Below, one piece after another: positions 56,607 through 64,000 of a stretch of DNA of 64,000 nt (position 1 is its first letter; each line of letters starts with the position of its first letter). Source of the DNA: UBA6019 sp035535055 (lineage in GTDB: Bacteria > Chloroflexota > Dormibacteria > Dormibacterales > Dormibacteraceae); the NCBI GenBank assembly GCA_035535055.1, contig DATLQT010000053.1, positions 1 to 64,000 of the forward strand, written 5' to 3'. The notes beneath the pieces were generated by a model that did not search any database, was not told the DNA's origin, and was given only the letters and a program-made list of their open reading frames with translations. Position numbers and translations under genes: made by a program.

Positions 56607-57461
56607 CTAGACGGTGGCTTCCTGGGGCTCGACGGAGGACTCAAGCGCCGGCATGTTGCACCACTGCTCGTAATCGATCAACCCCGTCACCGTCGGGTTC
56701 TCGCCGCAGAGCACGCACTTCGGGTTCTTCCGCAGCTTGACCTCCCGAAAACGCATGTCGAGTCCCTCGAAGAGGAGCAGGCGACCGGCGAGCGGCTCGC
56801 CGATGTCGAGGATGTGCTTGATGGTCTCGAATGCCATCAGGCTGCCCACAATGCCCGGCAGCACCCCGAAGACGCCCGCCTCGGCGCAGGAGGCGACCGA
56901 CCCGAGGGGCGGCGGCTCGCTGAAGAGACAGCGATAGCAGGCGGTTCCGTGGGCCGCGTCGAACATCGTCAACTGGCCCTCGAAGCGGTAGATGGCTCCA
57001 TGCACCAGTGGCTTGCCCAGGAAGAAGGCGGCGTCATTGGCGAGGTAGCGCGTCGGGAAGTTGTCGGTGCCATCGACGATGACGTCGTAGTCCTTGAAGA
57101 CATCGAGCACGTTGCCGGAATCGAGGTGCTCGCGGATCCCGATGACCTCGACGTCCGGGTTCATCGACTTCATGCGATCGGCCGCCGAGTCGACCTTGGG
57201 CCGGCCGAGGTCCTCAACGCCGTGGAGGATCTGGCGTTGGAGGTTGGAGGCGTCGACCTCGTCGAAGTCGACGATGCCGATCTTGCCGATGCCGGCGGCG
57301 GCCAGGTAGAGGCCGGCCGGCGAGCCTAGGCCGCCGGCACCGAGCAGCAGCACGCTGGTGTTCATCAGCTTGCGCTGGCCCTTGCCGCCCACCTCGGGCA
57401 GGATCAGGTGCCGCGCGTAGCGGGCGACCTGTTCGGGGGTGAATCCGTTCGGGGAAGCCAT
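56607..57461 (-). CDS. moeB: ThiF/MoeB-type adenylyltransferase
   Basis: A 284-residue E1-like enzyme. ARHLILPEVGGKGQRKL, VLLLGAGGLGSPAGLYLAAAGIGKIGIVDFDEVDASNLQRQI (nucleotide-binding) and DGTDNFPTRYL are conserved. CYRCLF and KCVLCGEN give the zinc-binding CxxC pairs. There is no C-terminal rhodanese domain. It activates MoaD/ThiS-type sulfur carriers. The -10 TATAAC (57471-57476, minus strand) lies so near that its mRNA would be nearly leaderless. Confidence 0.9.
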   Translation of the reverse strand: MASPNGFTPEQVARYARHLILPEVGGKGQRKLMNTSVLLLGAGGLGSPAGLYLAAAGIGKIGIVDFDEVDASNLQRQILHGVEDLGRPKVDSAADRMKSMNPDVEVIGIREHLDSGNVLDVFKDYDVIVDGTDNFPTRYLANDAAFFLGKPLVHGAIYRFEGQLTMFDAAHGTACYRCLFSEPPPLGSVASCAEAGVFGVLPGIVGSLMAFETIKHILDIGEPLAGRLLLFEGLDMRFREVKLRKNPKCVLCGENPTVTGLIDYEQWCNMPALESSVEPQEATV

Positions 57462-57470
57462 TACGGAACA

Positions 57471-57476
57471 GTTATA
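57471..57476 (-). promoter_or_regulatory. -10 element of the moeB operon
   Basis: TATAAC on the minus strand, ending nine bases before the moeB ATG; transcription would start three to five bases ahead of the codon, so the mRNA is nearly leaderless. No good -35 seen at standard spacing. Confidence 0.45.
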
Positions 57477-57593
57477 CCCGGCCGCGGGCGCCCAAATTCC
57501 GGCACCTCCGCCCCGGGTTTCCGCGCTGAAACGGGCCGGGCGGCCTGGTCGGATGAGTGATTCGGCGCGGAAACGGGTCTAATTTCCTCTGAG

Positions 57594-58496
57594 ATGGACA
57601 GCGAATACCTGGACGACGAGGAGGTCATCGCCCTCTACAACAAGGTGCGAGCTGGCCGGAAGACCTGGCCGGTCGACATCTGGAGCTCGCCGGCGGCGCT
57701 CCAGTACGCGGTGACGATCTTCGACTACTGGATCCATAACGTGATGGGCTGGAAGAGCTGGCCCGAGGCCCGGACGCGCGTCAACCCGGTCCTTCTCGAG
57801 GAGCACCGGCTGGCCGACATCGTAGAGAACGTGCTGGTGCCCGAGTTCGGCGAGGACTGGCTCGACTTCGAGGTCGTCCTCAACGAATCGATGCGGCTCA
57901 GCGAGGACGAGAACTGGGCGGTTGACCTGCTGGATCGGCAGGAGCGCGTCGAAGCCGCCTTCGAGCACGCCTTCGAGCAGCTGATCGGTTCGCCCCAGGC
58001 CAAGCCGGCCCTGCTGGCCACCTATCACCGCTTCCGCAACCACCTACTGCGAATGTGGGGCTCCTTCCAGGAGGCCCAGGCCGAGCGCGACAAGGCTCAG
58101 CGAGAGGAGGCGGCCAAGTTCTGGAAGGATCTCCGGCTGGTGCGCTCGACCCGCGGCCAGTCAGCTGAAGGCTGGTCGATCGTCAATACCGAGGACGAGC
58201 GTCTGGGCGAGGTCTCAATGAACTGGGGCGAGCCCCACCCGTACTGCCTGATCGTGCTCGACGAGCGGATCCCGGAGGGCGGGTGGGAGCAGGTGGTCTA
58301 CCGCCTTGAGCAGGAGGTTCTGATCGAAGAGCCGGGGATCGTTAGCTTCGCCGTCTGGCACAAGAGCTTCCTGGGCGAGTACTACCGCTGTCTCGACTGC
58401 GGCGAGCTCCACAGCCAGTTCGACGACGAGGGGCCGGCGGATCTCCGCCTTCCCGGGATGCACGACCATGACGAGGACGACGACGACGACGACTAA
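57594..58496 (+). CDS. Uncharacterised acidic-tailed protein
   Basis: A 300-residue protein I do not recognise. The N-terminal part is helical with many Trp/Tyr (YAVTIFDYWIHNVMGWKSW), the middle has a charged helix (AQAERDKAQREEAAKFWKDL), the C-terminal third contains YYRCLDCGELHSQF with a single CxxC pair, and the end is a run of Asp. The start and a TCTAAT -10-like sequence just upstream suggest a short leader. No family or pathway can be assigned. Confidence 0.7.
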   Translation: MDSEYLDDEEVIALYNKVRAGRKTWPVDIWSSPAALQYAVTIFDYWIHNVMGWKSWPEARTRVNPVLLEEHRLADIVENVLVPEFGEDWLDFEVVLNESMRLSEDENWAVDLLDRQERVEAAFEHAFEQLIGSPQAKPALLATYHRFRNHLLRMWGSFQEAQAERDKAQREEAAKFWKDLRLVRSTRGQSAEGWSIVNTEDERLGEVSMNWGEPHPYCLIVLDERIPEGGWEQVVYRLEQEVLIEEPGIVSFAVWHKSFLGEYYRCLDCGELHSQFDDEGPADLRLPGMHDHDEDDDDDD

Positions 58497-58507
58497 TTAA
58501 TTAGGCG

Positions 58508-59749
58508 TCACCGCCGCCGGCGGACCCCCGACGGCCAGCACTCCCAGGCCAGGAATCCACTCACAGCTACAACAGCCACCGCCGTGAGCAGGGGCACGAA
58601 GACCAGCAACTCGAGGCCAAGCCAGGCGCCCAGCAGCACCCAGGCGCCCGCCCGCGGGCGCTGGAGCGACGGAAGGGCCCCGGCCAGGAGCAGTCCGGGG
58701 GCGACCAGCAGCGAGAGGTCGTGGGCGTGCTGGTAGGGACTGAGGGCGAAGGACCCGACCAGCGCCAGCGCGACCTGGATCCGGACCTCGGCCCGGGATC
58801 GCCAGAGCAACGCGGCCAGGCCGAGCAGGCAGGCGATCAGCACCGCCAGCTGGGCCGTGAGCGGGAGACCGGCGAGCTGGAGAAGGCCGCGGAGCGAGTA
58901 CTGGGACTGCGTGTCGACGGCGAAGCCGCCACCGCCGGAGAAAGCCCATGGAGCCAGGATCCGGACCCATTGCAGGAGGGCCTGCCAGCCGAAGACCAGA
59001 AGCGAGAGCAGCACCAGCAGGGCCACCACCGCCGCGAAGGCCGCCACCGCGCGCCAAGCGCGGCGGACGAGCAGGAGCGCCGGCAGCAGCAGGATGAGCT
59101 GCGGCTTGACGAGCGCCAACGCGGCAAAGCCCCCCGCGCCCGCACCCCACCCTCGCTGGGGGCTGGTCAGACGAGCTGAATCCACTCTGACGGCGAGGTC
59201 AAGAGTCTCGCTTAAGACGCGCTCCCCACGGGTCAGGAAGAGGGACGAGGCAGCCAGGGCCGCCAGCATGAGCGCGTCCGACTGGCCCTGGAGCAGAAGT
59301 ACGTAAACCGGCAGCGACGCCGCTGCGGCCGCCCCCCCCAGCAGCGCCTTCCGACCGCGGAGGCCTGCCGCCCGCAGCAGCAACGCGATCGCGAGCGCCA
59401 CCAGCAGGAGGATCGACGCCCCCCAGGAGATGTAGGCGGCGCGGAAGGGCAGCAGCCCTAGCGGGTAGAAGATCGGCGTCACCCACGGCGGCAGGAGATA
59501 TGGCAGCAGGTTGTACTGGCCGCCCCATTGGGCGGTCACCTGGTCCTGGAACTGCTTTTGGACCGCGTAGTCGTAGACCACCCCCGGCCCGCGATGGAGC
59601 AGGAGCAGGGAGATCCCGTAGTAGCCGAAGAAGTCGGGACCCCTGAGGTCGCTGGTGAAGGCAAAGCGGAGCCAGCCGACCAGCTCCCCCAAGGCCAGCT
59701 CGACGCAGGTTGCCACCGCCGCCCAGTAGCCGAGGTTGCGCAGCCTCAC
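58508..59749 (-). CDS. GT87 mannosyltransferase-like membrane protein
   Basis: A 413-residue polytopic protein of the DUF2029/GT87 type: the first periplasmic loop GPDFFGYYGISLLL contains the conserved Asp region, then LLPYLLPPWVTPIFYPLGLLPF, LLLQGQSDALMLAALAAS, ALVKPQLILLLPALLLV and ALSPYQHAHDLSLLVAP. GT87 enzymes use polyprenyl-phosphate-mannose to build lipoglycans. Starts at GTG 59749. Confidence 0.83.
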   Translation of the reverse strand: MRLRNLGYWAAVATCVELALGELVGWLRFAFTSDLRGPDFFGYYGISLLLLHRGPGVVYDYAVQKQFQDQVTAQWGGQYNLLPYLLPPWVTPIFYPLGLLPFRAAYISWGASILLLVALAIALLLRAAGLRGRKALLGGAAAAASLPVYVLLLQGQSDALMLAALAASSLFLTRGERVLSETLDLAVRVDSARLTSPQRGWGAGAGGFAALALVKPQLILLLPALLLVRRAWRAVAAFAAVVALLVLLSLLVFGWQALLQWVRILAPWAFSGGGGFAVDTQSQYSLRGLLQLAGLPLTAQLAVLIACLLGLAALLWRSRAEVRIQVALALVGSFALSPYQHAHDLSLLVAPGLLLAGALPSLQRPRAGAWVLLGAWLGLELLVFVPLLTAVAVVAVSGFLAWECWPSGVRRRR

Positions 59750-59939
59750 CGCAACTGCGCACCCACCCGCAGCACCGCGTCGCGGCCCGCGGCGGTGCCA
59801 ATCGCCTCCATCGGCAGGGAGACCAGGCCCAGTGGCACCACGGGAAGCGCAGACGGCGATCTGGATCCGTTCGCCGGTGATCGCTCGGTCGCGGCCTCGG
59901 CCAGTTCGCCCTCCTCCCCTTTACTACCGCCGCAGCGGC
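59750..59939. other. Gap between glucoamylase and GT87 genes
   Basis: 190 bases without a supported gene. A minus-strand frame crosses it and overlaps the GT87 start as GTGA, but it has no recognisable protein sequence. The GT87 promoter is probably here; I see no clear -10/-35. Confidence 0.3.
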
Positions 59940-62192
59940 TCACCGGCAGGTGAGCGTGTAGTTGCGGCCCTCCCAACGATCGGCGAAATGGATCGTCCAG
60001 CTCATCACCGCGCCGGGCCGCATGATCTGGGTCGGCAGCTCGGCGACATGGAGGCCGATCCCGCAGTCGACTGTCGCGCTCTCCTTGTAGGAGGCCCACT
60101 CGTCGGCGCTCCAGCGGACGGTCGCCGGCTCGATTAGCTGGATCTTGACCTTGCGGCCGCGGTGGAAGGACAGGATCTGGTGGGCCGCACTCCAGACGAA
60201 GGCAGGCTCGTGCGGCGGATCCTGGCAGTAACGCTGCGCGACCGCCGGCAGGAGATCGGCGCAGCGCTGGTTGGCGATCGTCGAAAGCAGCTTCAGGTAC
60301 TCGGCGTGGGACCATCCGAGCGGGGCGGCTGAATTGGTGCCAAGCCCCGGGACGAGACCCCTGGCGGGTATGGCCGGAGCGTCCCAGACCTGTTCGGGCA
60401 GCATCAACCCCGGCCCGGCGAAGCTCTCGTAGGCGCGGGCTAGGTCAGTGGTGCGGGAGCCGCCGGCGAGGAACTCGTACTGTGCACGCTCCCCGGCCAG
60501 GATCGGCCACGCGCGGCCGACCCCTCCCGCCTGCCAGGGCGAGCCGTCGGGCATCTCTCCATACCCGTCGCCCGCGTAGCGGCGCCAGACCGGCCCGCCC
60601 GGACCCTGGTAGAGAAGCTGGGTGTCGACGGCGGCGAGGCTTGCCAGCACCGCCGGGTGGTCCGGCCGGCGAACCCCAAGTCGGACCAGCTCGAGGAAAT
60701 CCGCGCTCACGACCGCGGCGGGCCCGGGCCCGATCTCGAAGTCCGAGCTCAGCCGGACGTAATGGCCGCTAGTGTTGCTGTAACACCAGGCTTCGACGCG
60801 GTCCGCCCAGTAGTCGGCGACGGCCAGGAAGTGGCCCGCGGCGAGATGCTCGCCGGCGGCGTTGGCGAACTCGGCGGCCGAGACCAGCGCCGCCACCGAC
60901 GCCGCGATGGTCGATGGCGAGAGGCCGCCAGCATCCTCCCAGCGGTCGAGCGGTGTCATCGGCCCGCTCCGGACGAGATAGGTCGCCGCTCGCCGGACAA
61001 GGCCCGGGTAGGGGTCCCAATCGAGCCCCTCGGCGGCCCTGAGACGGCTGGCGAGGATGATCGGGTAAGCAGCCTCGTCGAGCTCCGTACCGTTCCAGTG
61101 CGGGCGGCCCGATGGCTGCCAGTTCTGGGGCCAGGAACCGTCCGGGCGCTGCACCCGCGCCAGGTGGCGCAGGGCCCGCGCGGCAGGCTCGTGATCGCCG
61201 GCGCCGAGCAGAGCCGTCGTCAGGTGGTAGAGGTCGCGGGACCAGACCAGGTTGTAGACGTGGTTGCCATCTTGGTTGCTCTCCCCCCAGGGGGCGCCCG
61301 GCGCGGCGACATGCGCGCCCCGTTCCTCCTTGTCCTCGAGGCAGCGCAGCACGGTGATCGACGCTGTCGCCAGCGCTCCGCCGTCTCCCGCCACTTGGAG
61401 CAGCCGCGGTGGCGGCTCGGCCTGCCGCCGCCACGCCTCCTCCAGCGCCGCGCGGGTCTTGGCGACGCCTCGCCGGAGCATTTCGCGGGCGGCCTCCTCC
61501 GCGTCGGGTCTGGAGTGCGCGAAGCCGACCGCCACCTGGAAGGCGCCGGCGTGGAGCGCCAGCTGGGCGCCGAGCGCGACGTTGCCAGGGCCCGCCGACG
61601 TATAGGTGGCCGTCATCTCGCCGTCGCTGTCGTGGAGGTCGACAAAGAGGTCGGAGCTATCGCGGAAGCCGGCACTGGCCTTCTCAAAGGGCCCACAGAC
61701 GGCGATGTGGACGTCGCCCTGGCGGGCGAGCAGGGCAGGCGGCACGGTTGCGCTGACGCTGGCGTCGTTGCCGATCCCGAAGCGGTTCAGGTGCGGCGTG
61801 GCCATCAGGAAGAGGTGGAGATCGGGCAGCTCGGGGTTGAACTCGCCGGCGATCAGGAGGGCCTGGAGCTCGGTGTCGACCATGAACTCCTTGCTCAGGT
61901 GGTACTCGTCGTGCGAGCTGAAGACCTCGAAGATCGGCACCCCCGGCTTGAGCCAGCGAACTCTGTGGTCGGCCGCAGTGGCGTCGTCCACGGGCGGGAT
62001 GCCGGGTGCGGCGACCAAGAAGCGAAGCTCATGAAGGACCGGCCGGTCAAGGCTCGGATAAAAGACCTCGCTCAGGTTGCCACCGGCGAGCGTGAACCAG
62101 ACCCTTGACGAAACGCCTGGTGAGGTCCCGAAAGCCTGCTTGCGCCCGGGCCCCCAGACGGCAGGGGCGCCGGGCCCTCCGGGGGCCTCCAT
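59940..62192 (-). CDS. Glucoamylase (GH15)
   Basis: A 750-residue glucan 1,4-alpha-glucosidase of the bacterial type: an N-terminal super-beta-sandwich (ELRFLVAAPGIPPV, residues about 1-260) and a helical (alpha/alpha)6 barrel. LVWSRDLYHLTTALLGAGD and DGSWPQNWQPSGRPHWNG are typical. Candidate catalytic acids are Glu in RWEDAGGLSPSTIAASVAAL and Glu in LGWSHAEYLKLL. It releases glucose from alpha-glucans. No signal peptide, so cytoplasmic, acting on internal glycogen. ATG at 62192 is 13 bases from the divergent glucose dehydrogenase. Confidence 0.93.
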   Translation of the reverse strand: MEAPGGPGAPAVWGPGRKQAFGTSPGVSSRVWFTLAGGNLSEVFYPSLDRPVLHELRFLVAAPGIPPVDDATAADHRVRWLKPGVPIFEVFSSHDEYHLSKEFMVDTELQALLIAGEFNPELPDLHLFLMATPHLNRFGIGNDASVSATVPPALLARQGDVHIAVCGPFEKASAGFRDSSDLFVDLHDSDGEMTATYTSAGPGNVALGAQLALHAGAFQVAVGFAHSRPDAEEAAREMLRRGVAKTRAALEEAWRRQAEPPPRLLQVAGDGGALATASITVLRCLEDKEERGAHVAAPGAPWGESNQDGNHVYNLVWSRDLYHLTTALLGAGDHEPAARALRHLARVQRPDGSWPQNWQPSGRPHWNGTELDEAAYPIILASRLRAAEGLDWDPYPGLVRRAATYLVRSGPMTPLDRWEDAGGLSPSTIAASVAALVSAAEFANAAGEHLAAGHFLAVADYWADRVEAWCYSNTSGHYVRLSSDFEIGPGPAAVVSADFLELVRLGVRRPDHPAVLASLAAVDTQLLYQGPGGPVWRRYAGDGYGEMPDGSPWQAGGVGRAWPILAGERAQYEFLAGGSRTTDLARAYESFAGPGLMLPEQVWDAPAIPARGLVPGLGTNSAAPLGWSHAEYLKLLSTIANQRCADLLPAVAQRYCQDPPHEPAFVWSAAHQILSFHRGRKVKIQLIEPATVRWSADEWASYKESATVDCGIGLHVAELPTQIMRPGAVMSWTIHFADRWEGRNYTLTCR

Positions 62193-62205
62193 TCGGGGAC
62201 TTAGT

Positions 62206-63414
62206 ATGAAGGGGATGCGAGCCATCGCCCTCGACAAGGCAAGTGGCAAGCCAGTCTTGAAAGAGGACGTCCCGGAGCCCCTGATCGGCTCGCCGGACCA
62301 GCTGCTGGTCAAAGTCCTCGAGGTCGGGATCTGCGGCACCGACCGGGCAATCGTCCGGGCCGAGACCGGCGAGCCGCCGCCGGGCGACGCCTACCTGATC
62401 CTTGGTCACGAGATGCTGGGCGAGGTGGTGTCGGCCGGATCGGCGGCGGCCGACCAATACGCTCCCGGCGACCTCGTCGTCTGCACCGTCCGGCGCGCCT
62501 GCGGCCTGCCTGAGTGCCCGACCTGCGCCCACGGCGAGTCGGACATGTGCTACACGGGCAAGTTCACCGAACGGGGCATCTTTCACGCCCACGGCTACAT
62601 GACCGAGCGGATCGTCGAATCGACCGACTACACGGTCAAGCTGCCATCCGCGCTCCGTCCCTACGGAGTCCTGATGGAGCCGACCACCGTCGTCGAGAAG
62701 GCGATCCTGGAGTCGGTGCTGGTCCAGCACCGACTCGACTGGGTGAAGCAGCTGTCGGGTGGCCAGATGATCGCCCGCGACTGGCGCTTCGTGCGCCGCG
62801 CCCTGATCGCCGGCGCGGGGCCGATCGGGATGATGGCCGCCTTCCTCCTCCGCCTTCACGACGTCGAGACCCACGTCACCGACGTGGTGCCGGCCGGCGG
62901 CTACAAATCCTCCCTGGTCAACTCGATCGGCGCCACCTACTGGAACGTGACCGAGACTCCGGTCACAGAGGTCGCCGCGAAGGTCGGCAACATCGACCTG
63001 ATCGTCGAGGCGACCGGGATCGCGCCCGTCGCCTACGAGCTCCTCGGTGCGCTAGGCGTGAACGGGATCCTGGTCTTCACCGGCGTCCCCGGGGATCGCG
63101 GCGGGGAGTTCCGGATGCAGGGCGGCCACCTGATGCGCCAGCAGGTGCTCTGGAACCAGGTGATCATGGGCTCGGTCAACGCCAACCGCTCCTACTTCGT
63201 GCGAGCGGCGGAGGATCTGGCCGAGATCGCCCGGCGATGGCCCGAGGCGCTGGGCAAGGTGATCACCGCCCACCACCCCATGACGGACTACGCGACCGCG
63301 CTCACCACGCAGCCCCAGGACGAGGTGAAGGCGGTCTTCGACATAGTGGACGTCTCGGGACCCGCGCCCGGCACCGGTAGAATTCAGGTTCCTTCCGAGC
63401 GGGGAGGTGGCTGA
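62206..63414 (+). CDS. Glucose 1-dehydrogenase (zinc MDR family)
   Basis: A 402-residue medium-chain dehydrogenase resembling archaeal-type glucose dehydrogenases: VGICGTDRAIV with zinc-ligand Cys, LGHEMLGEVV with His and Glu, CGLPECPTCAHGESDMC structural zinc loop, ERGIFHAHGYMTE and MEPTTVVEKA, then IAGAGPIGMMAAFLLRL nucleotide loop. It oxidises glucose to gluconolactone, matching the divergent glucoamylase. Its last 14 bases overlap the tRNA-Ser gene. Confidence 0.9.
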   Translation: MKGMRAIALDKASGKPVLKEDVPEPLIGSPDQLLVKVLEVGICGTDRAIVRAETGEPPPGDAYLILGHEMLGEVVSAGSAAADQYAPGDLVVCTVRRACGLPECPTCAHGESDMCYTGKFTERGIFHAHGYMTERIVESTDYTVKLPSALRPYGVLMEPTTVVEKAILESVLVQHRLDWVKQLSGGQMIARDWRFVRRALIAGAGPIGMMAAFLLRLHDVETHVTDVVPAGGYKSSLVNSIGATYWNVTETPVTEVAAKVGNIDLIVEATGIAPVAYELLGALGVNGILVFTGVPGDRGGEFRMQGGHLMRQQVLWNQVIMGSVNANRSYFVRAAEDLAEIARRWPEALGKVITAHHPMTDYATALTTQPQDEVKAVFDIVDVSGPAPGTGRIQVPSERGGG

Positions 63415-64000
63415 GTGGTCGAAAGCGCCCGCCTGCTAAGTGGGTAGGGGGCTAACGCTCCCTCGAGGGTTCGAATCCCTCCCTTCCCGCCAAAGGCGAA
63501 ATCCGGTCGGCCATTGGCGAGCTCGACCATGGCGACCACCTCAGCAACGCGACCTCGGTGGGCCGCGTATTCGACAACGGCGCCGTCGCGCACTATCAGT
63601 GCCTCGAACAGCTCGCCAAGCAATTCTCGACGGAGCAGGGCGTCTCCGCGTCGCCAAGCGTCGGCGATGCCCTCGATCTGGACCGTCTCCGAAGGACGAT
63701 GGAGCGAGGACTGGATGCTGGCTTGCTGCTCCTGCATCCAAGTCCGCTGGCGCTCGTACTCAGTGTCTGTAATGTCGCCCCACAGGTAGAGCTGCTGAAG
63801 GCGACCAAGGCTTCGCTCGACTCGCTCGACCGAGTCCGGGTTGACGTAGCGAGGAGCAGGCTCTGCCATCGCTTTGACTGCCTCCGCGAAGTCGGAGGGC
63901 TGCACTCCCTCGATGCGTCGGAACAAGACCTCGGCCCAACCCAGCAAGCGGTCCTCGCGGACGCCGCGCTTTGTAGCCGGGCAACGCGCCGCCAAGGCGA
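63384..64000 (-). CDS. Serine recombinase, C-terminal part (element integrase)
   Basis: The 3' end of a large serine recombinase that continues past the window edge. CPATKRGVRED probably ends the zinc ribbon; SVERVERSLGRLQQLYLWGDITDTEYERQRTWMQEQ is the coiled coil; a family tail follows. After ANGRPDFAF the last 35 or so codons (GGKGGIRTLEGA...) are the antisense of tRNA-Ser, so the frame reads right through the tRNA. This is typical of an integrase gene abutting its tRNA attachment site. The catalytic N-terminus is outside the window. Confidence 0.85.
   Translation of the reverse strand, partial: ALAARCPATKRGVREDRLLGWAEVLFRRIEGVQPSDFAEAVKAMAEPAPRYVNPDSVERVERSLGRLQQLYLWGDITDTEYERQRTWMQEQQASIQSSLHRPSETVQIEGIADAWRRGDALLRRELLGELFEALIVRDGAVVEYAAHRGRVAEVVAMVELANGRPDFAFGGKGGIRTLEGALAPYPLSRRALSTTQPPPRSEGT
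63401..63492 (+). tRNA. tRNA-Ser(GCT)
   Basis: A 92-base class II tRNA. Acceptor GGGGAGG pairs with CCTTCCC, discriminator G and encoded CCA (63490-63492). Anticodon arm CCCGC/GTGGG with loop CTGCTAA gives GCT, reading AGC/AGU serine codons. Long variable arm (GTAGGGGGCTAACGCTCCC) and T arm GAGGGTTCGAATCCCTC. Likely attachment site for the serine recombinase at its 3' side. Confidence 0.95.

Noticed and set aside
57521..57577. Repeated GAAACGGG motifs upstream of 57594
   Set aside because: Two short copies in a GC-rich intergenic region; too little to call a regulatory repeat.
59746..60315. Minus-strand frame overlapping the GT87 start with GTGA
   Set aside because: Mostly out-of-frame glucoamylase sequence and no protein features; the overlap alone is not enough.
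63401..63492. Could the long-variable-arm tRNA be selC (tRNA-Sec)?
   Set aside because: The anticodon is GCT and the acceptor stem is seven pairs, so it is an ordinary tRNA-Ser.

Overview
This is a GC-rich bacterial chromosome segment with tightly packed genes and very short spacers. At least twelve neighbouring gene pairs share an NTGA stop/start overlap (ATGA, GTGA, TTGA and one CTGA), and GTG or TTG starts are common. Two sites match the LexA box GAAC-N4-GTTC used by actinobacteria, Firmicutes and Chloroflexota. The gene set (GlgE maltosyltransferase, TreS-maltokinase fusion, PMT mannosyltransferase, ImuA/ImuB/DnaE2 mutasome, GH57-GT5 fusion) suggests Chloroflexota/Dormibacterota or a deep actinobacterial lineage. 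That placement is inference; there is no rRNA or ribosomal marker here.

Layout. 1-362: no gene, two hairpins. 0.36-7.9 kb (minus): a purine-salvage/oxidation operon of adenine deaminase, the three xanthine-dehydrogenase-type subunits, an 8-oxoguanine-deaminase-like amidohydrolase and an MpaB-like oxygenase. 8.0-8.6 kb: an RsbW-like ATPase and tRNA-Gly(CCC). 8.7-26 kb: a storage-glucan and trehalose block. It holds a nucleotidyltransferase/degenerate phosphomannomutase fusion, glucan phosphorylase, a GH57-GT5 glycogen synthase fusion, GlgB, TreS-maltokinase, GlgE, a GT4 enzyme and an inositol-phosphatase-like protein. 26-31 kb: small membrane proteins, alpha/beta hydrolases, an aldo/keto reductase, SRPBCC and RDD proteins, and a DsrE-like gene with an in-frame UGA. 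31-35 kb: SOS-type imuA-imuB plus a DUF6504-like partner, PnuC, a phosphoesterase and adenylate kinase. 35-43.7 kb: a ParB-like protein and a sugar ABC importer with a LacI regulator and a GH2 glycosidase. 43.7-47.7 kb: LexA-box dnaE2 coupled to an Fpg-family glycosylase. 48-52.5 kb: membrane glycosyltransferases. 52.5-57.5 kb: glpK, methylthioadenosine salvage (mtnP, mtnA), larE and moeB/thiF. 58.5-63.4 kb: GT87, a GH15 glucoamylase divergent from glucose dehydrogenase. 63.4 kb to the end: tRNA-Ser(GCT) next to the 3' end of a serine recombinase, the edge of an integrated element.

Most notable is the DsrE-family gene at 30516-30881. Single-stop reading truncates it, but an in-frame UGA sits exactly where the family's CxxC first cysteine is expected. 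The RNA just downstream can fold into a hairpin whose apical loop places G and U at positions 23 and 24 from the UGA, as in the Escherichia coli fdhF SECIS. UGA is the usual stop codon here, so a general code change is unlikely; a selenoprotein is the best reading. The glucan block supports a self-contained alpha-glucan economy: synthesis by the ADP-glucose-type GT5 and possibly by the GlgE route, branching by GlgB, breakdown by phosphorylase, GH57 and GH15, and oxidation of released glucose. The SOS mutasome is split between two loci with near-identical LexA boxes inside the promoter spacers.
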